DNA of 39,988 nt from positions 1-39,988 of the forward strand of contig JAFDHB010000030.1 in assembly GCA_019308985.1 (NCBI GenBank). The letters run 5' to 3'. Below are positions 15,944 to 24,360 of the stretch, one piece after another (the first letter of the stretch is position 1; each line of letters starts with the position of its first letter). Both the position numbers and the translations under genes were made by a program. The notes under the pieces were generated by a model. The model was not told the DNA's origin. It did not search any database and saw only the letters and a program-made list of their open reading frames with translations. Origin of the DNA: Deltaproteobacteria bacterium. GTDB taxonomy: Bacteria > Desulfobacterota > DSM-4660 > Desulfatiglandales > HGW-15.

Positions 15944-18043
15944 TTATCCCAGGGTTATCCAGAGGAACCCGTATTCATCGACCTTGACAGATGCGTCTTC
16001 TCCGACAACGACTGTTGATTCCCTCTCTTCTATTATGGCGGGCCCATTGAAACCGGCTTCAGGGAAAAGCCTGTACCGGTCGTATACGGTAAAGGGGATG
16101 AAATCCCGCGCAACAGGGGAATAGGCCTGCCTCTGGCCTTTTATCGCCTCTTGGAGGGAACCACCCCCTTTCTCCAGTTTTGGCAACTGCAATAACTTTG
16201 CCGGAATGCTGGCCCTCACCTTGAAGTTGATAAACTCCACTTCCGAGTCGGGGTAGGTCCTGCCATAGAGTTTTTTGTAAACATCATCGAACAGCCGCCT
16301 GATCTCTTTTCGCTTCATGGATGAGAAATCCTTGCCTGGAATGGGCACATTTGTCTCAGCACCCTGCCCCACAAAACGCATGTCCAGGGACCGCTGGAAT
16401 TCTATGTCGCTTTCAGGACCGCCATATTGAAGGGTCCTTGCTCCTTCATCCTCCATTTCTTTGAATATGGCCTCGATTTCCGAAAAATCAGCCCTGCCCA
16501 AGGCTACCTTGTGGGAACGTACCAGGTCAAAGGCCCGCGGGGCTGTAAAAAAGCCCATTGCCGAGCCCACTCCCGCGTGGGGAGGAACAATTATCCTGGG
16601 CGCTCCCAGCTTCTTTGCCAGGCCATAGGCATGTACAGGCCCTGCTCCGCCGAAGGCCGCGACCGTAACTATCTGGGGATTGCCGCCCTTTTCGGCTATG
16701 TGTGTCTTGGCTGCGGCCGCCATGGTCTCGTTGATCAGGTCATGAATACCCCACACGGCCTGGACGAGGGATACTCCCAGGGGCTTTGCTATTTTCTCTT
16801 CAATACCCTTTCGTGCCAGGTCTTTCTGGAGCCTCATCTGCCCGCCGAGAAAATAATTCTCATCCAGATACCCCAAGAGAAGGTCGGCGTCGGTTACGCC
16901 CGGCTCTGTTCCGCCTCTTCCGTAGCATACCGGCCCCGGATCAGCCCCGGAACTCTCCGGTCCCACCTGGAGGGTGCCCATTCTGCTCATCTTGGCGATG
17001 CTGCCTCCACCTGCGCCGATCTCCATCAGGTCCACTACGGGTACCTGTATGGTAAGGCCGCTGCCCTTCATGAATCGTTGCACGCGACCCACCTCGAAGG
17101 TAGGGACTACCCCTGCTTCCCCCCGTTGAATAAGGCACGACTTGGCAGTAGTGCCTCCCATATCGAAACAAAACATATCAGGGATATCAAAGAGGCGGCC
17201 GAAATATTGCCCTGCTATAACAGCCGCGGTGGGGCCCGATTCGATTATCCTGACCGGGAACTCCGAAGCCGTGTCAACGGAGGTGATGCCGCCGCTGGAA
17301 AGCATGATATACAGCCTGCCCGCAAAACCGATGGACGACAACCTCCCCGAGAGCCTTTTGAGATACTTACCTGTCAAGGGCTTTACGTAGGCATTGGTCA
17401 CCGTGGTGCTGGTCCTCTCATATTCCCTGATCTGGGGCAGCACCTCGTAGGATACGGACACGGAGAGCTCCGGGGCCTCCTCGCGGATAATGTCCCGTAT
17501 CATGAACTCGTGTCGGGGATTTTCAAAGGAGTTTATCAGGCACACCGCAATGGACTCGACACCCATATCAATCAGTCTCCTGACAACGGCCCTGGCTTCG
17601 TCGGGATCAAGGGATTTCAAGACCGACCCGTCGCTACGCACCCGCTCATCCACCTCCAGGCGCAATTTTCTCGGCACCAGGGGCTCGGGGAACTCTGCAA
17701 AGATGTCATAGGGGGCATAACGTATCTCCCTCCCAAGCTCCAAGACATCCCTGAAGCCCTTGGTTGTTATGAGCCCGGTCTTGGCGCCCTTTCTCTCTAT
17801 GATTGCGTTGATAACGAGAGTCGTGCCGTGAATTACCTCTTCAAGCCCCGGCACAAAGCCCGGTATCTTTTCTTCCAGTTCCCTGATCCCCTGCTCTACG
17901 GCCTCTGATGGGTCCAGGGGTGTAGTCAGGCACTTGTTGATCCACATCTTGCCCGTTTCATCGTCCATCAAGACAAAGTCAGTGAATGTTCCACCGATGT
18001 CGCAGCCCAACCTGTAGCGTCTATCTCCCATGCCCTTTTCCAT
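15944..18043 (-). CDS. hyuA: Hydantoinase A / oxoprolinase family ATPase subunit
   Basis: The protein has about 699 residues, the usual length for HyuA, and carries the ATP-binding signature of the actin-like fold (GCDIGGTFTDFVLMDDE), then HGTTLVINAIIERKGAKTGL and CFDMGGTTAKSCLI. The large C-terminal region includes the GGAGPVHAYGLAKKLGAPRIIVP block (quoted as GGAGPVHAYGLAKKLGAP and RIIVP). Family members use ATP to activate a ring carbonyl for hydrolysis or, in ketone carboxylases, to activate bicarbonate. With HyuB it should form the ring-opening enzyme of the cluster. ATG 18043 comes one base after the stop of the upstream Mo subunit, indicating translational coupling; ATG 18031 (MGDRRY) is an alternative. 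The frame is open to 18085 but that would overlap the upstream gene. Confidence 0.93.
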   Translation of the reverse strand: MEKGMGDRRYRLGCDIGGTFTDFVLMDDETGKMWINKCLTTPLDPSEAVEQGIRELEEKIPGFVPGLEEVIHGTTLVINAIIERKGAKTGLITTKGFRDVLELGREIRYAPYDIFAEFPEPLVPRKLRLEVDERVRSDGSVLKSLDPDEARAVVRRLIDMGVESIAVCLINSFENPRHEFMIRDIIREEAPELSVSVSYEVLPQIREYERTSTTVTNAYVKPLTGKYLKRLSGRLSSIGFAGRLYIMLSSGGITSVDTASEFPVRIIESGPTAAVIAGQYFGRLFDIPDMFCFDMGGTTAKSCLIQRGEAGVVPTFEVGRVQRFMKGSGLTIQVPVVDLMEIGAGGGSIAKMSRMGTLQVGPESSGADPGPVCYGRGGTEPGVTDADLLLGYLDENYFLGGQMRLQKDLARKGIEEKIAKPLGVSLVQAVWGIHDLINETMAAAAKTHIAEKGGNPQIVTVAAFGGAGPVHAYGLAKKLGAPRIIVPPHAGVGSAMGFFTAPRAFDLVRSHKVALGRADFSEIEAIFKEMEDEGARTLQYGGPESDIEFQRSLDMRFVGQGAETNVPIPGKDFSSMKRKEIRRLFDDVYKKLYGRTYPDSEVEFINFKVRASIPAKLLQLPKLEKGGGSLQEAIKGQRQAYSPVARDFIPFTVYDRYRLFPEAGFNGPAIIEERESTVVVGEDASVKVDEYGFLWITLG

Positions 18044-18044
18044 C

Positions 18045-20342
18045 TCAGCTTGCCTCGCCCTTCTTGCCCGTCCTCTTGGCCTCAATGGCGGCCCGGATCT
18101 TGTCCGGTGTCATGGGGAAATCCTTTATGGTAACACCTATCGCATTGGCGATGGCGGATGCGTATGCCTGGGCCGCACTCATGGCTATCGACATGCCCGC
18201 TTCCTTGGCTCCATAGGGACCTGAAGGATCTCCGGATTCAACAATGATCGTGTTTATCTTGGGCATATCCACCGCCAGGGGGACCTTGTATTCCAGTTGG
18301 GTTGGGTTGAGGCACCTGCCTCCGTCCCAGAGATGGTACTCGGTCAACATCCCTCCATGCCCCCCCATTGCCACGCTGCCCTCGAATTGACCTTCCAGGA
18401 CCAGGGGGTTCAATGCAAAGCCGACGTCCTGCGCGGCCGTGACCTCCAGGGCCTTGACTTTCCCGGTCTCAGGGTCCACTTCAACTTCCGCAACAGTGGC
18501 TCCGAAGGAGAAGGTTTCTGAGAGTTGACCCGAGGGGTTCTTGACCCATTCTCTCCTCTGGTCCACCTTCGGGGAGGAGTGCCCTTCCCCAGAAACGGGA
18601 CGACCTTTCATGAGTGCCATGCGGATTACTGTTTTGAGCGGGATGAAATGCTCGGGGCTTCCCTTGACAAAGACCTTCTTGTCCTTCAGCACCAGGTCTT
18701 CCACGTTTGCCTCCATTTCCTCGGCCGCAATCTCGAAGATCTTTTTCCTGGCGTCAATGGCGGCCAGCCGAGCCGCGTTGCCTCCCGCAAAGGTCGTCAC
18801 CATGGAGTAAGTGCCCGGGTCGTTGGGGGTGACTTCCGTATCAGCGGTAATGAGGGTGACATCACCTATCTCGATTCCCAGCTCCTCGGCCACCACCTGG
18901 GCCAGCATATTGTCATTCCCCTGGCCGTTGTCCGCAACACCTGAGATCAGGGTCACGCCGCCGTCTTCATTGAACTTGACAAATGCCTGGGATCCCCCCC
19001 TGATCCCCAGAGGGAAGCCCGTTTGAACCGAGTTGATTCCTATACCTATTCCCCGCCACGGTGGGAGCTTCCCGTACTTCTCTTTCCACTTCGCCTTCTC
19101 CGCGGCCCTTGTTATACATTCCGTCAGTCCGCATGATTGCACGTAACTCCCCGTGGGCGTGTAGTCACCCTTCTGCCTTGCATTTACGAGCCTCATGGTG
19201 ACCGGATCTATGCCCAGCTCCTGGCCCAGCATGTCGAGCTGTAGATCGATGCCGCATGCAAATGATCGACCGTGCATCCGAATCATACCCCTGACGGGTT
19301 TGTTGGTGAATATCCTGAAACCGTTGTAGCGGACATTGTCCATCCGGTAGGCCTGCTCCATGCACAGGAAGGGAACAGAGGTCGCTATGGGCCCGGTGGA
19401 GGAATAGGCCCCGCCATCCATGTAACATGTAATGTCCCTGGCCTTCACGCGCCCCTCCCTGTCCACACCTGTCTTGATGGTCGTGACAAGCGCATGTCCC
19501 ATCCGGATATTGACCGTATTCTCCTCCCGGGTGTAAACGATCTTTACGGGACGCCTCGATTTTCTGGCCAAGAGGGAGCAGATAAAGTCTGCCGGAGATA
19601 TTTCAGACCTTCCTCCGAATGCCCCACCAATAGTAATTTTTCTTACCCTCACCTTGTGAAGGGGCATCCCCAGGAGGTTTGAGAGGGGTTTTGCCTTCAT
19701 GTGAGGACCTGCATTGGGCATCCAGATCTCCAGGTTCCCCGCATCGTCAAAACGGGCCACAACCGCGTAGGGCTCCCCTTGAAAATAGGAATCCTCGGCC
19801 GCCGTAAAGGTGTCTTCCCGGACCAGGTAAGATTCCTTGAACCCCTTCTCTATGTCCCCTACCGTGATCTCCACGTGGATATTGATATTGTTTGGGAATT
19901 CATCGTGGATCAGCGGACCTTCTGATGTCATGGCTTCCAGGGGATCGTAAACAGCAGGCAGCTCCTCCAGGTCTGCATCTATGAGGTCGAGGGCCTCCAT
20001 GGCCGTATCCTCGTCCACGGCGGCAACGGCCGCTATCTCTTCCCCGAAATATCGCACCTTGTCCCTGGGGAGAAGCTCCATGTCCTGTGTATACCTGAAC
20101 ACTCCCCACTTGGCCCCGGCCGTATCCTTGCCCGTAACTACCGCCTTGACCCCCTTGAGTCTTTCCGCCTTGGAGGTATCTATGTTCAGGATGCGCGCAT
20201 GGGCAAGGGGGCTGCGTTTGATCTTGCCCACCAGCATTCTAGGCAGTTTCAGGTCCGCCGAATACTTGGCGTCGCCTGTGACCTTTTCCAAGGTATCGAT
20301 CCTCGGTATCCTTTTCCCGATCAAAGAATAGCTCTCTTCCAT
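18045..20342 (-). CDS. Molybdenum hydroxylase large subunit (aldehyde oxidase/HcrA-like), Mo subunit 2
   Basis: This 765-residue protein has the two parts of xanthine dehydrogenase-family large subunits. The N-terminal a/b hammerhead runs from RIDTLEKVTGDAKYSADL, and the molybdopterin-binding part includes GGAFGGRSEISP and CYMDGGAYSSTGP. Such subunits bind a molybdenum cytosine or guanine dinucleotide cofactor and hydroxylate or reduce a ring carbon. The otherwise universal catalytic Glu near the C-terminus (GAKGxGE) is not there: the sequence reads GPYGAKEAGMSIAMS, with Met717 at that position, without any gap against Mo subunit 1. It lies 23 bases behind the [2Fe-2S] gene, with which it probably assembles, and next to hyuA. 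ATG 20342 follows AAGGA closely; upstream in-frame codons are possible starts. Confidence 0.92.
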   Translation of the reverse strand: MEESYSLIGKRIPRIDTLEKVTGDAKYSADLKLPRMLVGKIKRSPLAHARILNIDTSKAERLKGVKAVVTGKDTAGAKWGVFRYTQDMELLPRDKVRYFGEEIAAVAAVDEDTAMEALDLIDADLEELPAVYDPLEAMTSEGPLIHDEFPNNINIHVEITVGDIEKGFKESYLVREDTFTAAEDSYFQGEPYAVVARFDDAGNLEIWMPNAGPHMKAKPLSNLLGMPLHKVRVRKITIGGAFGGRSEISPADFICSLLARKSRRPVKIVYTREENTVNIRMGHALVTTIKTGVDREGRVKARDITCYMDGGAYSSTGPIATSVPFLCMEQAYRMDNVRYNGFRIFTNKPVRGMIRMHGRSFACGIDLQLDMLGQELGIDPVTMRLVNARQKGDYTPTGSYVQSCGLTECITRAAEKAKWKEKYGKLPPWRGIGIGINSVQTGFPLGIRGGSQAFVKFNEDGGVTLISGVADNGQGNDNMLAQVVAEELGIEIGDVTLITADTEVTPNDPGTYSMVTTFAGGNAARLAAIDARKKIFEIAAEEMEANVEDLVLKDKKVFVKGSPEHFIPLKTVIRMALMKGRPVSGEGHSSPKVDQRREWVKNPSGQLSETFSFGATVAEVEVDPETGKVKALEVTAAQDVGFALNPLVLEGQFEGSVAMGGHGGMLTEYHLWDGGRCLNPTQLEYKVPLAVDMPKINTIIVESGDPSGPYGAKEAGMSIAMSAAQAYASAIANAIGVTIKDFPMTPDKIRAAIEAKRTGKKGEAS

Positions 20343-20365
20343 ATCCTTAACCCCCACACTCCATC

Positions 20366-20860
20366 TCAGTCGCTTGAACTCGAGTGGTGGCTTCCTTTGG
20401 CGGCCACATCCAAGATCGCCTCTACCATCTTTGCGTATCCCGTGCACCGACAGATGTTTCCGCTTATGGCCTCCCTTACGCTTCTCTCATCGGGCGAGCC
20501 GTTTTTCTCCAGGAATGCCTTTGCGGTCATAATCATCCCAGGAGTACAGAAGCCGCATTGGACCGCTCCATGCTCTATGAAAGCCTGCTGGATGGGGTCG
20601 ATCTCACTCTCTCCACGTCTGAGGCCCTCCACTGTAGTGATTTCCCCATCTTCTACTTCCAGGGCAAGGGTGAGACAACTCCTTATGGGTGAGCCATTCC
20701 ACAGAACCGTGCATGAGCCGCAGACCCCGAGCCCGCATCCTTGCTTCGTTCCCGTCATCTCAAGGTCATCCCGCAATAGTTCCAGTAGCGTTCGGTTTTG
20801 GGGGATGTATAAATCGTATTCTTCCCCGTTAACCCTTATGGAAATCGGAATTTTTTTCAT
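20366..20860 (-). CDS. [2Fe-2S] subunit of molybdenum hydroxylase (HcrC/CoxS-like)
   Basis: The 164-residue protein contains both ferredoxin-type clusters of the small subunit. The N-terminal plant-type set is CGLGVCGSCTVLWNG followed by a further Cys. The C-terminal helical set is [10 protein letters not shown] and ISGNICRCTGYAKMVE. It carries electrons between the Mo site and the FAD subunit. The start is ATG 20860 (MKKIPISIRVNGEEYDL), where the domain begins; the frame is open further upstream into the FAD-subunit gene but that is only the shadow. It sits between the HcrB-like FAD subunit and Mo subunit 2, so these three probably form one heterotrimer. Confidence 0.93.
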   Translation of the reverse strand: MKKIPISIRVNGEEYDLYIPQNRTLLELLRDDLEMTGTKQGCGLGVCGSCTVLWNGSPIRSCLTLALEVEDGEITTVEGLRRGESEIDPIQQAFIEHGAVQCGFCTPGMIMTAKAFLEKNGSPDERSVREAISGNICRCTGYAKMVEAILDVAAKGSHHSSSSD

Positions 20861-20924
20861 GGCCCCAAACCCCTTACCTTTTTCGCCTTGTGATAATTTT
20901 TTGTTTACCGATTGGGCATATCGC

Positions 20925-21935
20925 TCATTGCTTTCTTTCAAGGGCCCTATCCAAGGCCTCCTTGATGGCCTTTCTTGCCATGATCCCTGCCATCTTAGTC
21001 CTGTACTCCAGACTGGATCCGAGGTTGTCCACCATGAAGGCCGACGCATGCCTGCTGACCGCCTCAGAGGCCTCTTCAAGGGCTTCCATGTCCGTAACGC
21101 TCTTGCCGAGCAGCATGTCTCCAGCCTCCCTCAACAGCAATGGGGCCGCACCCGCCCCTCCCACCGCAATCCTTATTGACGAAATCTTTCCACCCTCTAC
21201 CGTGACTCTCGCCGCAGCAGAAACAAGGGCAAAATCTATGGCAGAGCGGTAAGTCAGTTTATGAAAGCTTGAACTTTCTCCTTCACCGGGGACGCTCAAT
21301 CGGATCTCCTTTACCATTTCATTCGGTTCCAGGGCAAAGGGTCTTTCCCCTTTCCCCGTGAAAAATTCCTCAATGGGCAGTATCCTGCCGCCCTTGCTGG
21401 AGCAAAGTTCCACCTCGGCTCCCAATGCCATCAGGGCGCAACCCCCGTCCGACTGGTTTGCAGAGCGACACCTGTCACTGTTTTCCTCCGCATAGCATGT
21501 CTCGCCCTTGTCCTTGTGACACCTGGTCCTGCCCGAGCGCCAGAAGGCCGACTGGTCGTAGTATAGACACCTCGTCTCCAGACAGAGGTTGCCGCCTATG
21601 GTCCCCCTGAAATGCTGGATGGGCGGTGCCCCGATCAATCGCACCGCTCGATTCAAGGATGGATATAGATCCTGAATAGGCCCTGAGTCCAACAATGAGG
21701 CAAGGGGAGTCATAGCGCCGATCTTGACCGCTCCCTCTTCCTGGAGCACATAATTCATCCCCTGGACTCCTTTAAGGCTGATGACCACGGAAGGCTCGTT
21801 GAGTCTCTGTTTCATCCTCACAAGAAGGTCGGTCCCGCCGGCCAGGAGGGCCGCATCTTCCTGAAAGCGATCCAAAGACTCAAGGACGGCATCCAGGCTT
21901 TCGGGTCTCAAATACTCAAATGATGGCAGTCTCAA
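20925..21935 (-). CDS. FAD-binding subunit with extra [4Fe-4S] loop (HcrB-like)
   Basis: This 336-residue FAD subunit has the PCMH FAD motifs AGGTDLLV (32-39) and RGTIGGNLCLE (110-120). Between the first and second halves is an insertion with Cys123, Cys139, Cys147 and Cys156, the spacing I recall for the [4Fe-4S] loop of 4-hydroxybenzoyl-CoA reductase beta subunit. That cluster lets the enzyme take low-potential electrons from ferredoxin and reduce an aromatic CoA ester. The start is a TTG at 21935, overlapping the upstream stop as TTGA, with AGGAGG nine bases before it. Together with the [2Fe-2S] and Mo subunit 2 genes downstream it probably forms an HBCR-type enzyme. Its reaction direction and substrate are unknown. 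Confidence 0.92.
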   Translation of the reverse strand: MRLPSFEYLRPESLDAVLESLDRFQEDAALLAGGTDLLVRMKQRLNEPSVVISLKGVQGMNYVLQEEGAVKIGAMTPLASLLDSGPIQDLYPSLNRAVRLIGAPPIQHFRGTIGGNLCLETRCLYYDQSAFWRSGRTRCHKDKGETCYAEENSDRCRSANQSDGGCALMALGAEVELCSSKGGRILPIEEFFTGKGERPFALEPNEMVKEIRLSVPGEGESSSFHKLTYRSAIDFALVSAAARVTVEGGKISSIRIAVGGAGAAPLLLREAGDMLLGKSVTDMEALEEASEAVSRHASAFMVDNLGSSLEYRTKMAGIMARKAIKEALDRALERKQ

Positions 21936-24355
21936 TCTCCTGATCCTCCTTTCCGGGATTCCCTCAAGGCCCTCAACATTTTTTCAGGGGTTATGGGCAG
22001 GGATTTGATCCTGATACCCGTGGCATCGTACACTGCATTTGCTATGGCGGGTGCCGTGGGGACAAGTCCGGGTTCCCCTATTCCTTTGGCCCCAAAGGGG
22101 CCTTCGATATCGTTGGTCTCGATGCATTCTACGTGTATGGGGAAGTCGATATCGGGTGCGGACAATATCTTGTAATCTAGAAAGTTTGGATTGAGATTCT
22201 TTCCCTTGTCCGTCTTGTATTCCTCGCAGAGGGCGTAACCCAGCCCCATCACCACCCCGCCGTAGATCTGCCCCTTTATGGTCTGTTTGTTAATTACCCT
22301 CCCCACATCATGGGCGGACACGAACTGAATCACCCTGATCCGGCCTGTCTCAAGGTCCACCTCTACTTCCGCACCCTGCACCCCGAAGATATAGGTCGCA
22401 GACATGTTTCCCCTGCACGTCTTTTGATCCAGCATCTCGTTGCAGGGATCATAAAAGGCCTCTGCCATAATCATCGTCCCCTGCTCCTTGTAATGGGCCT
22501 CCCTTAGTATCTCATCGAGTCCGAGACGGAGCAGTGGATTGTCAGGTTCTTCCTTGAAAAAGACCATGTTGTCCTTCAGTTCGAACTCTGAAGGGTCAGA
22601 GATCCTCTCAAAGTCAAGGTCGGGGATTTGGAAGTCAGGATCCCTCTTCTTCCTCTTTTCAAGGTTGTATTTGAGGCGGGGCATAAAGTGCTCGGAGGCA
22701 AGCTGGAAGATCTTCTCCCTGGCCTTCCGTGCGGCCATAATGGCTGCGTTGCCCGATGTAAAGGCACCCCTGCTGGCATGTGTCCCCACGTCCCAGGGAC
22801 AGGTAGCAGTGTCCCCTGATATGATCATTACCTTGTCGGGGGTGACGCCCAGGGCCTCGGCAGATGTCAGGACAAGGGCCGCGTTGAAACCCTGCCCCAT
22901 CTCCACTCCCCCTGTTATCACGGATACATTACCGAAATCATCCAACTTCATGATGATTCCCGTCCCGTCTGAGCGGTATACGCGACCGGAGCCTCCCACA
23001 TGAAAAAGGGATGCCATGCCCACCCCCCTGACCTTCCCCGCCCCATTGCCTTTTTTGCTTTTTCCTCTCTTCTTGTCCCACTCCAGCCTCTCGGCCACCT
23101 TTCTCAGGCACTCATCCATACCGCAACTGGTTATCTGAAGACCCATGGGGGTGATGTCATCGGGGATGTTCCTGTTTCTCATCCTGAATTCATAGGGATC
23201 AATGCCCGCCGCCTCGGCAAGCTGGTCCAGATTGCTCTCGATCGCCCATGCGGCCTGGGGATTTCCGTATCCCCTCATTGCCTGGCAGTAAGTGTTGTTC
23301 GTGTAGACGATCTTGGTCTCGTACCGGACATTGGGAACCCGATAGAGGGAGGAAATGGGCAGCATCATTACACTGGGGGTCGTCGCGCCCCAGGAAGTGT
23401 ATGCCCCGTTGTCGAGGGTCATCCTTACCTCCCTGAAGGTCAACTTTCCCTCGCCATCACACCCCTGCATTATCCAGGTCCTGGTGGGCTGCCTGGGGGA
23501 GAGGGTGGTGAATTCCTCTTCCCTGTTAAGAACGATCTTGACGGGCCTCCCGGTCTTGTAAGCCAGCAGGATGGCGATGTACTCGTACCCGTGGGTATCC
23601 AACCCGGTACCAAATGCCCCCCCGAGGGTGGGGACGATGACCCTCGTGTTCTTGCCCTTCAATCCCATGGCCTGTAGTGCGCGGTTGAAATCGCTCTGGG
23701 CCAAGAAGGGGATCTGGGTCTTGGTGTGGATTATCAAGTTGTTTTGAAGATCGAACTCGGCGATACAACCGGCGGTCCCCATGCATGATTGTTGGATCAG
23801 AGGAGTCTCATAGTAATCCTCGGCTACGCAAGCCGCTTCAGCCTTGGCCTTGTCCACATCACCCGCCACGAATCTCCAGGGTACCGGAACGAGGTTGTCC
23901 TTCTTGGGTCTCCCCCGGGCATCCACCTCGTGAATAAGCGGAGCACCTTCTCTCAAGGCCTCTTCGGGGGAAAAGACTCCCGGGAGCTCTTCGTATTCGA
24001 CCCTTATCAACTCCACTGCCTCTTCCGCAATCTCAGGATCAATGGCTGCAACCGCGGCCACTTCATCCCGAAATTGTCTCACCTTGTCCCGCTTCAAGGG
24101 AGTGTTGTCCCTTATGAAGCCAATCCTGATCTCCGGGGTGTTATAACCCGTGATAACCGCCCGGACGCCCGGGAGCCTTTCCGCCCTGGAGGTATCTATG
24201 TGCTTGATGCGGGCATGGGCGAACCCGCTATACCTTATCTTTCCATAGAGCATACCCGGCCTGACAATATCATGGATATAAAGGGCCCTTCCCGCGACCT
24301 TGTCAGGCGCATCGGGTCTTGGTGCATCGGTCCCAATAAAGCTGTACTCGGTCAT
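21932..24355 (-). CDS. Molybdenum hydroxylase large subunit, Mo subunit 1
   Basis: The 807-residue protein is a xanthine dehydrogenase-family molybdopterin subunit. It begins MTEYSFIGTDAPRPDAPDKV, with the hammerhead domain following (RPGMLYGKIRYSGFAHARI). Cofactor-binding segments include PTLGGAFGTGLDTHGY and AMRGYGNPQAAWAIE. The catalytic Glu is present at about residue 761 in FGAKGIGEPGLVP, so this subunit should be a competent hydroxylase. The gene starts five bases after the FAD/[2Fe-2S] fusion gene and its stop overlaps the HcrB-like start by four bases. It most likely pairs with the fusion protein, giving a two-polypeptide enzyme. The ORF is open upstream to 24448 but that part overlaps the fusion gene. 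Confidence 0.93.
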   Translation of the reverse strand: MTEYSFIGTDAPRPDAPDKVAGRALYIHDIVRPGMLYGKIRYSGFAHARIKHIDTSRAERLPGVRAVITGYNTPEIRIGFIRDNTPLKRDKVRQFRDEVAAVAAIDPEIAEEAVELIRVEYEELPGVFSPEEALREGAPLIHEVDARGRPKKDNLVPVPWRFVAGDVDKAKAEAACVAEDYYETPLIQQSCMGTAGCIAEFDLQNNLIIHTKTQIPFLAQSDFNRALQAMGLKGKNTRVIVPTLGGAFGTGLDTHGYEYIAILLAYKTGRPVKIVLNREEEFTTLSPRQPTRTWIMQGCDGEGKLTFREVRMTLDNGAYTSWGATTPSVMMLPISSLYRVPNVRYETKIVYTNNTYCQAMRGYGNPQAAWAIESNLDQLAEAAGIDPYEFRMRNRNIPDDITPMGLQITSCGMDECLRKVAERLEWDKKRGKSKKGNGAGKVRGVGMASLFHVGGSGRVYRSDGTGIIMKLDDFGNVSVITGGVEMGQGFNAALVLTSAEALGVTPDKVMIISGDTATCPWDVGTHASRGAFTSGNAAIMAARKAREKIFQLASEHFMPRLKYNLEKRKKRDPDFQIPDLDFERISDPSEFELKDNMVFFKEEPDNPLLRLGLDEILREAHYKEQGTMIMAEAFYDPCNEMLDQKTCRGNMSATYIFGVQGAEVEVDLETGRIRVIQFVSAHDVGRVINKQTIKGQIYGGVVMGLGYALCEEYKTDKGKNLNPNFLDYKILSAPDIDFPIHVECIETNDIEGPFGAKGIGEPGLVPTAPAIANAVYDATGIRIKSLPITPEKMLRALRESRKGGSGD

Positions 24356-24360
24356 GGTTC

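Noticed and set aside
16427..17908. 493-codon plus-strand open frame opposite hyuA
   Set aside because: It lies wholly antisense to a well-supported gene, has no family resemblance, and its Gly/His/Leu-rich composition is that of an antisense shadow in GC-rich DNA.
14248..18043. Acetone or acetophenone carboxylase instead of a hydantoinase
   Set aside because: HyuAB relatives include these, but no small gamma-type subunit or additional carboxylase subunits are encoded nearby; ring hydrolysis fits the context better, though this is not proven.
20199..21179. 326-codon plus-strand open frame across the molybdenum hydroxylase genes
   Set aside because: It spans several real gene borders on the opposite strand and encodes no recognisable domain.
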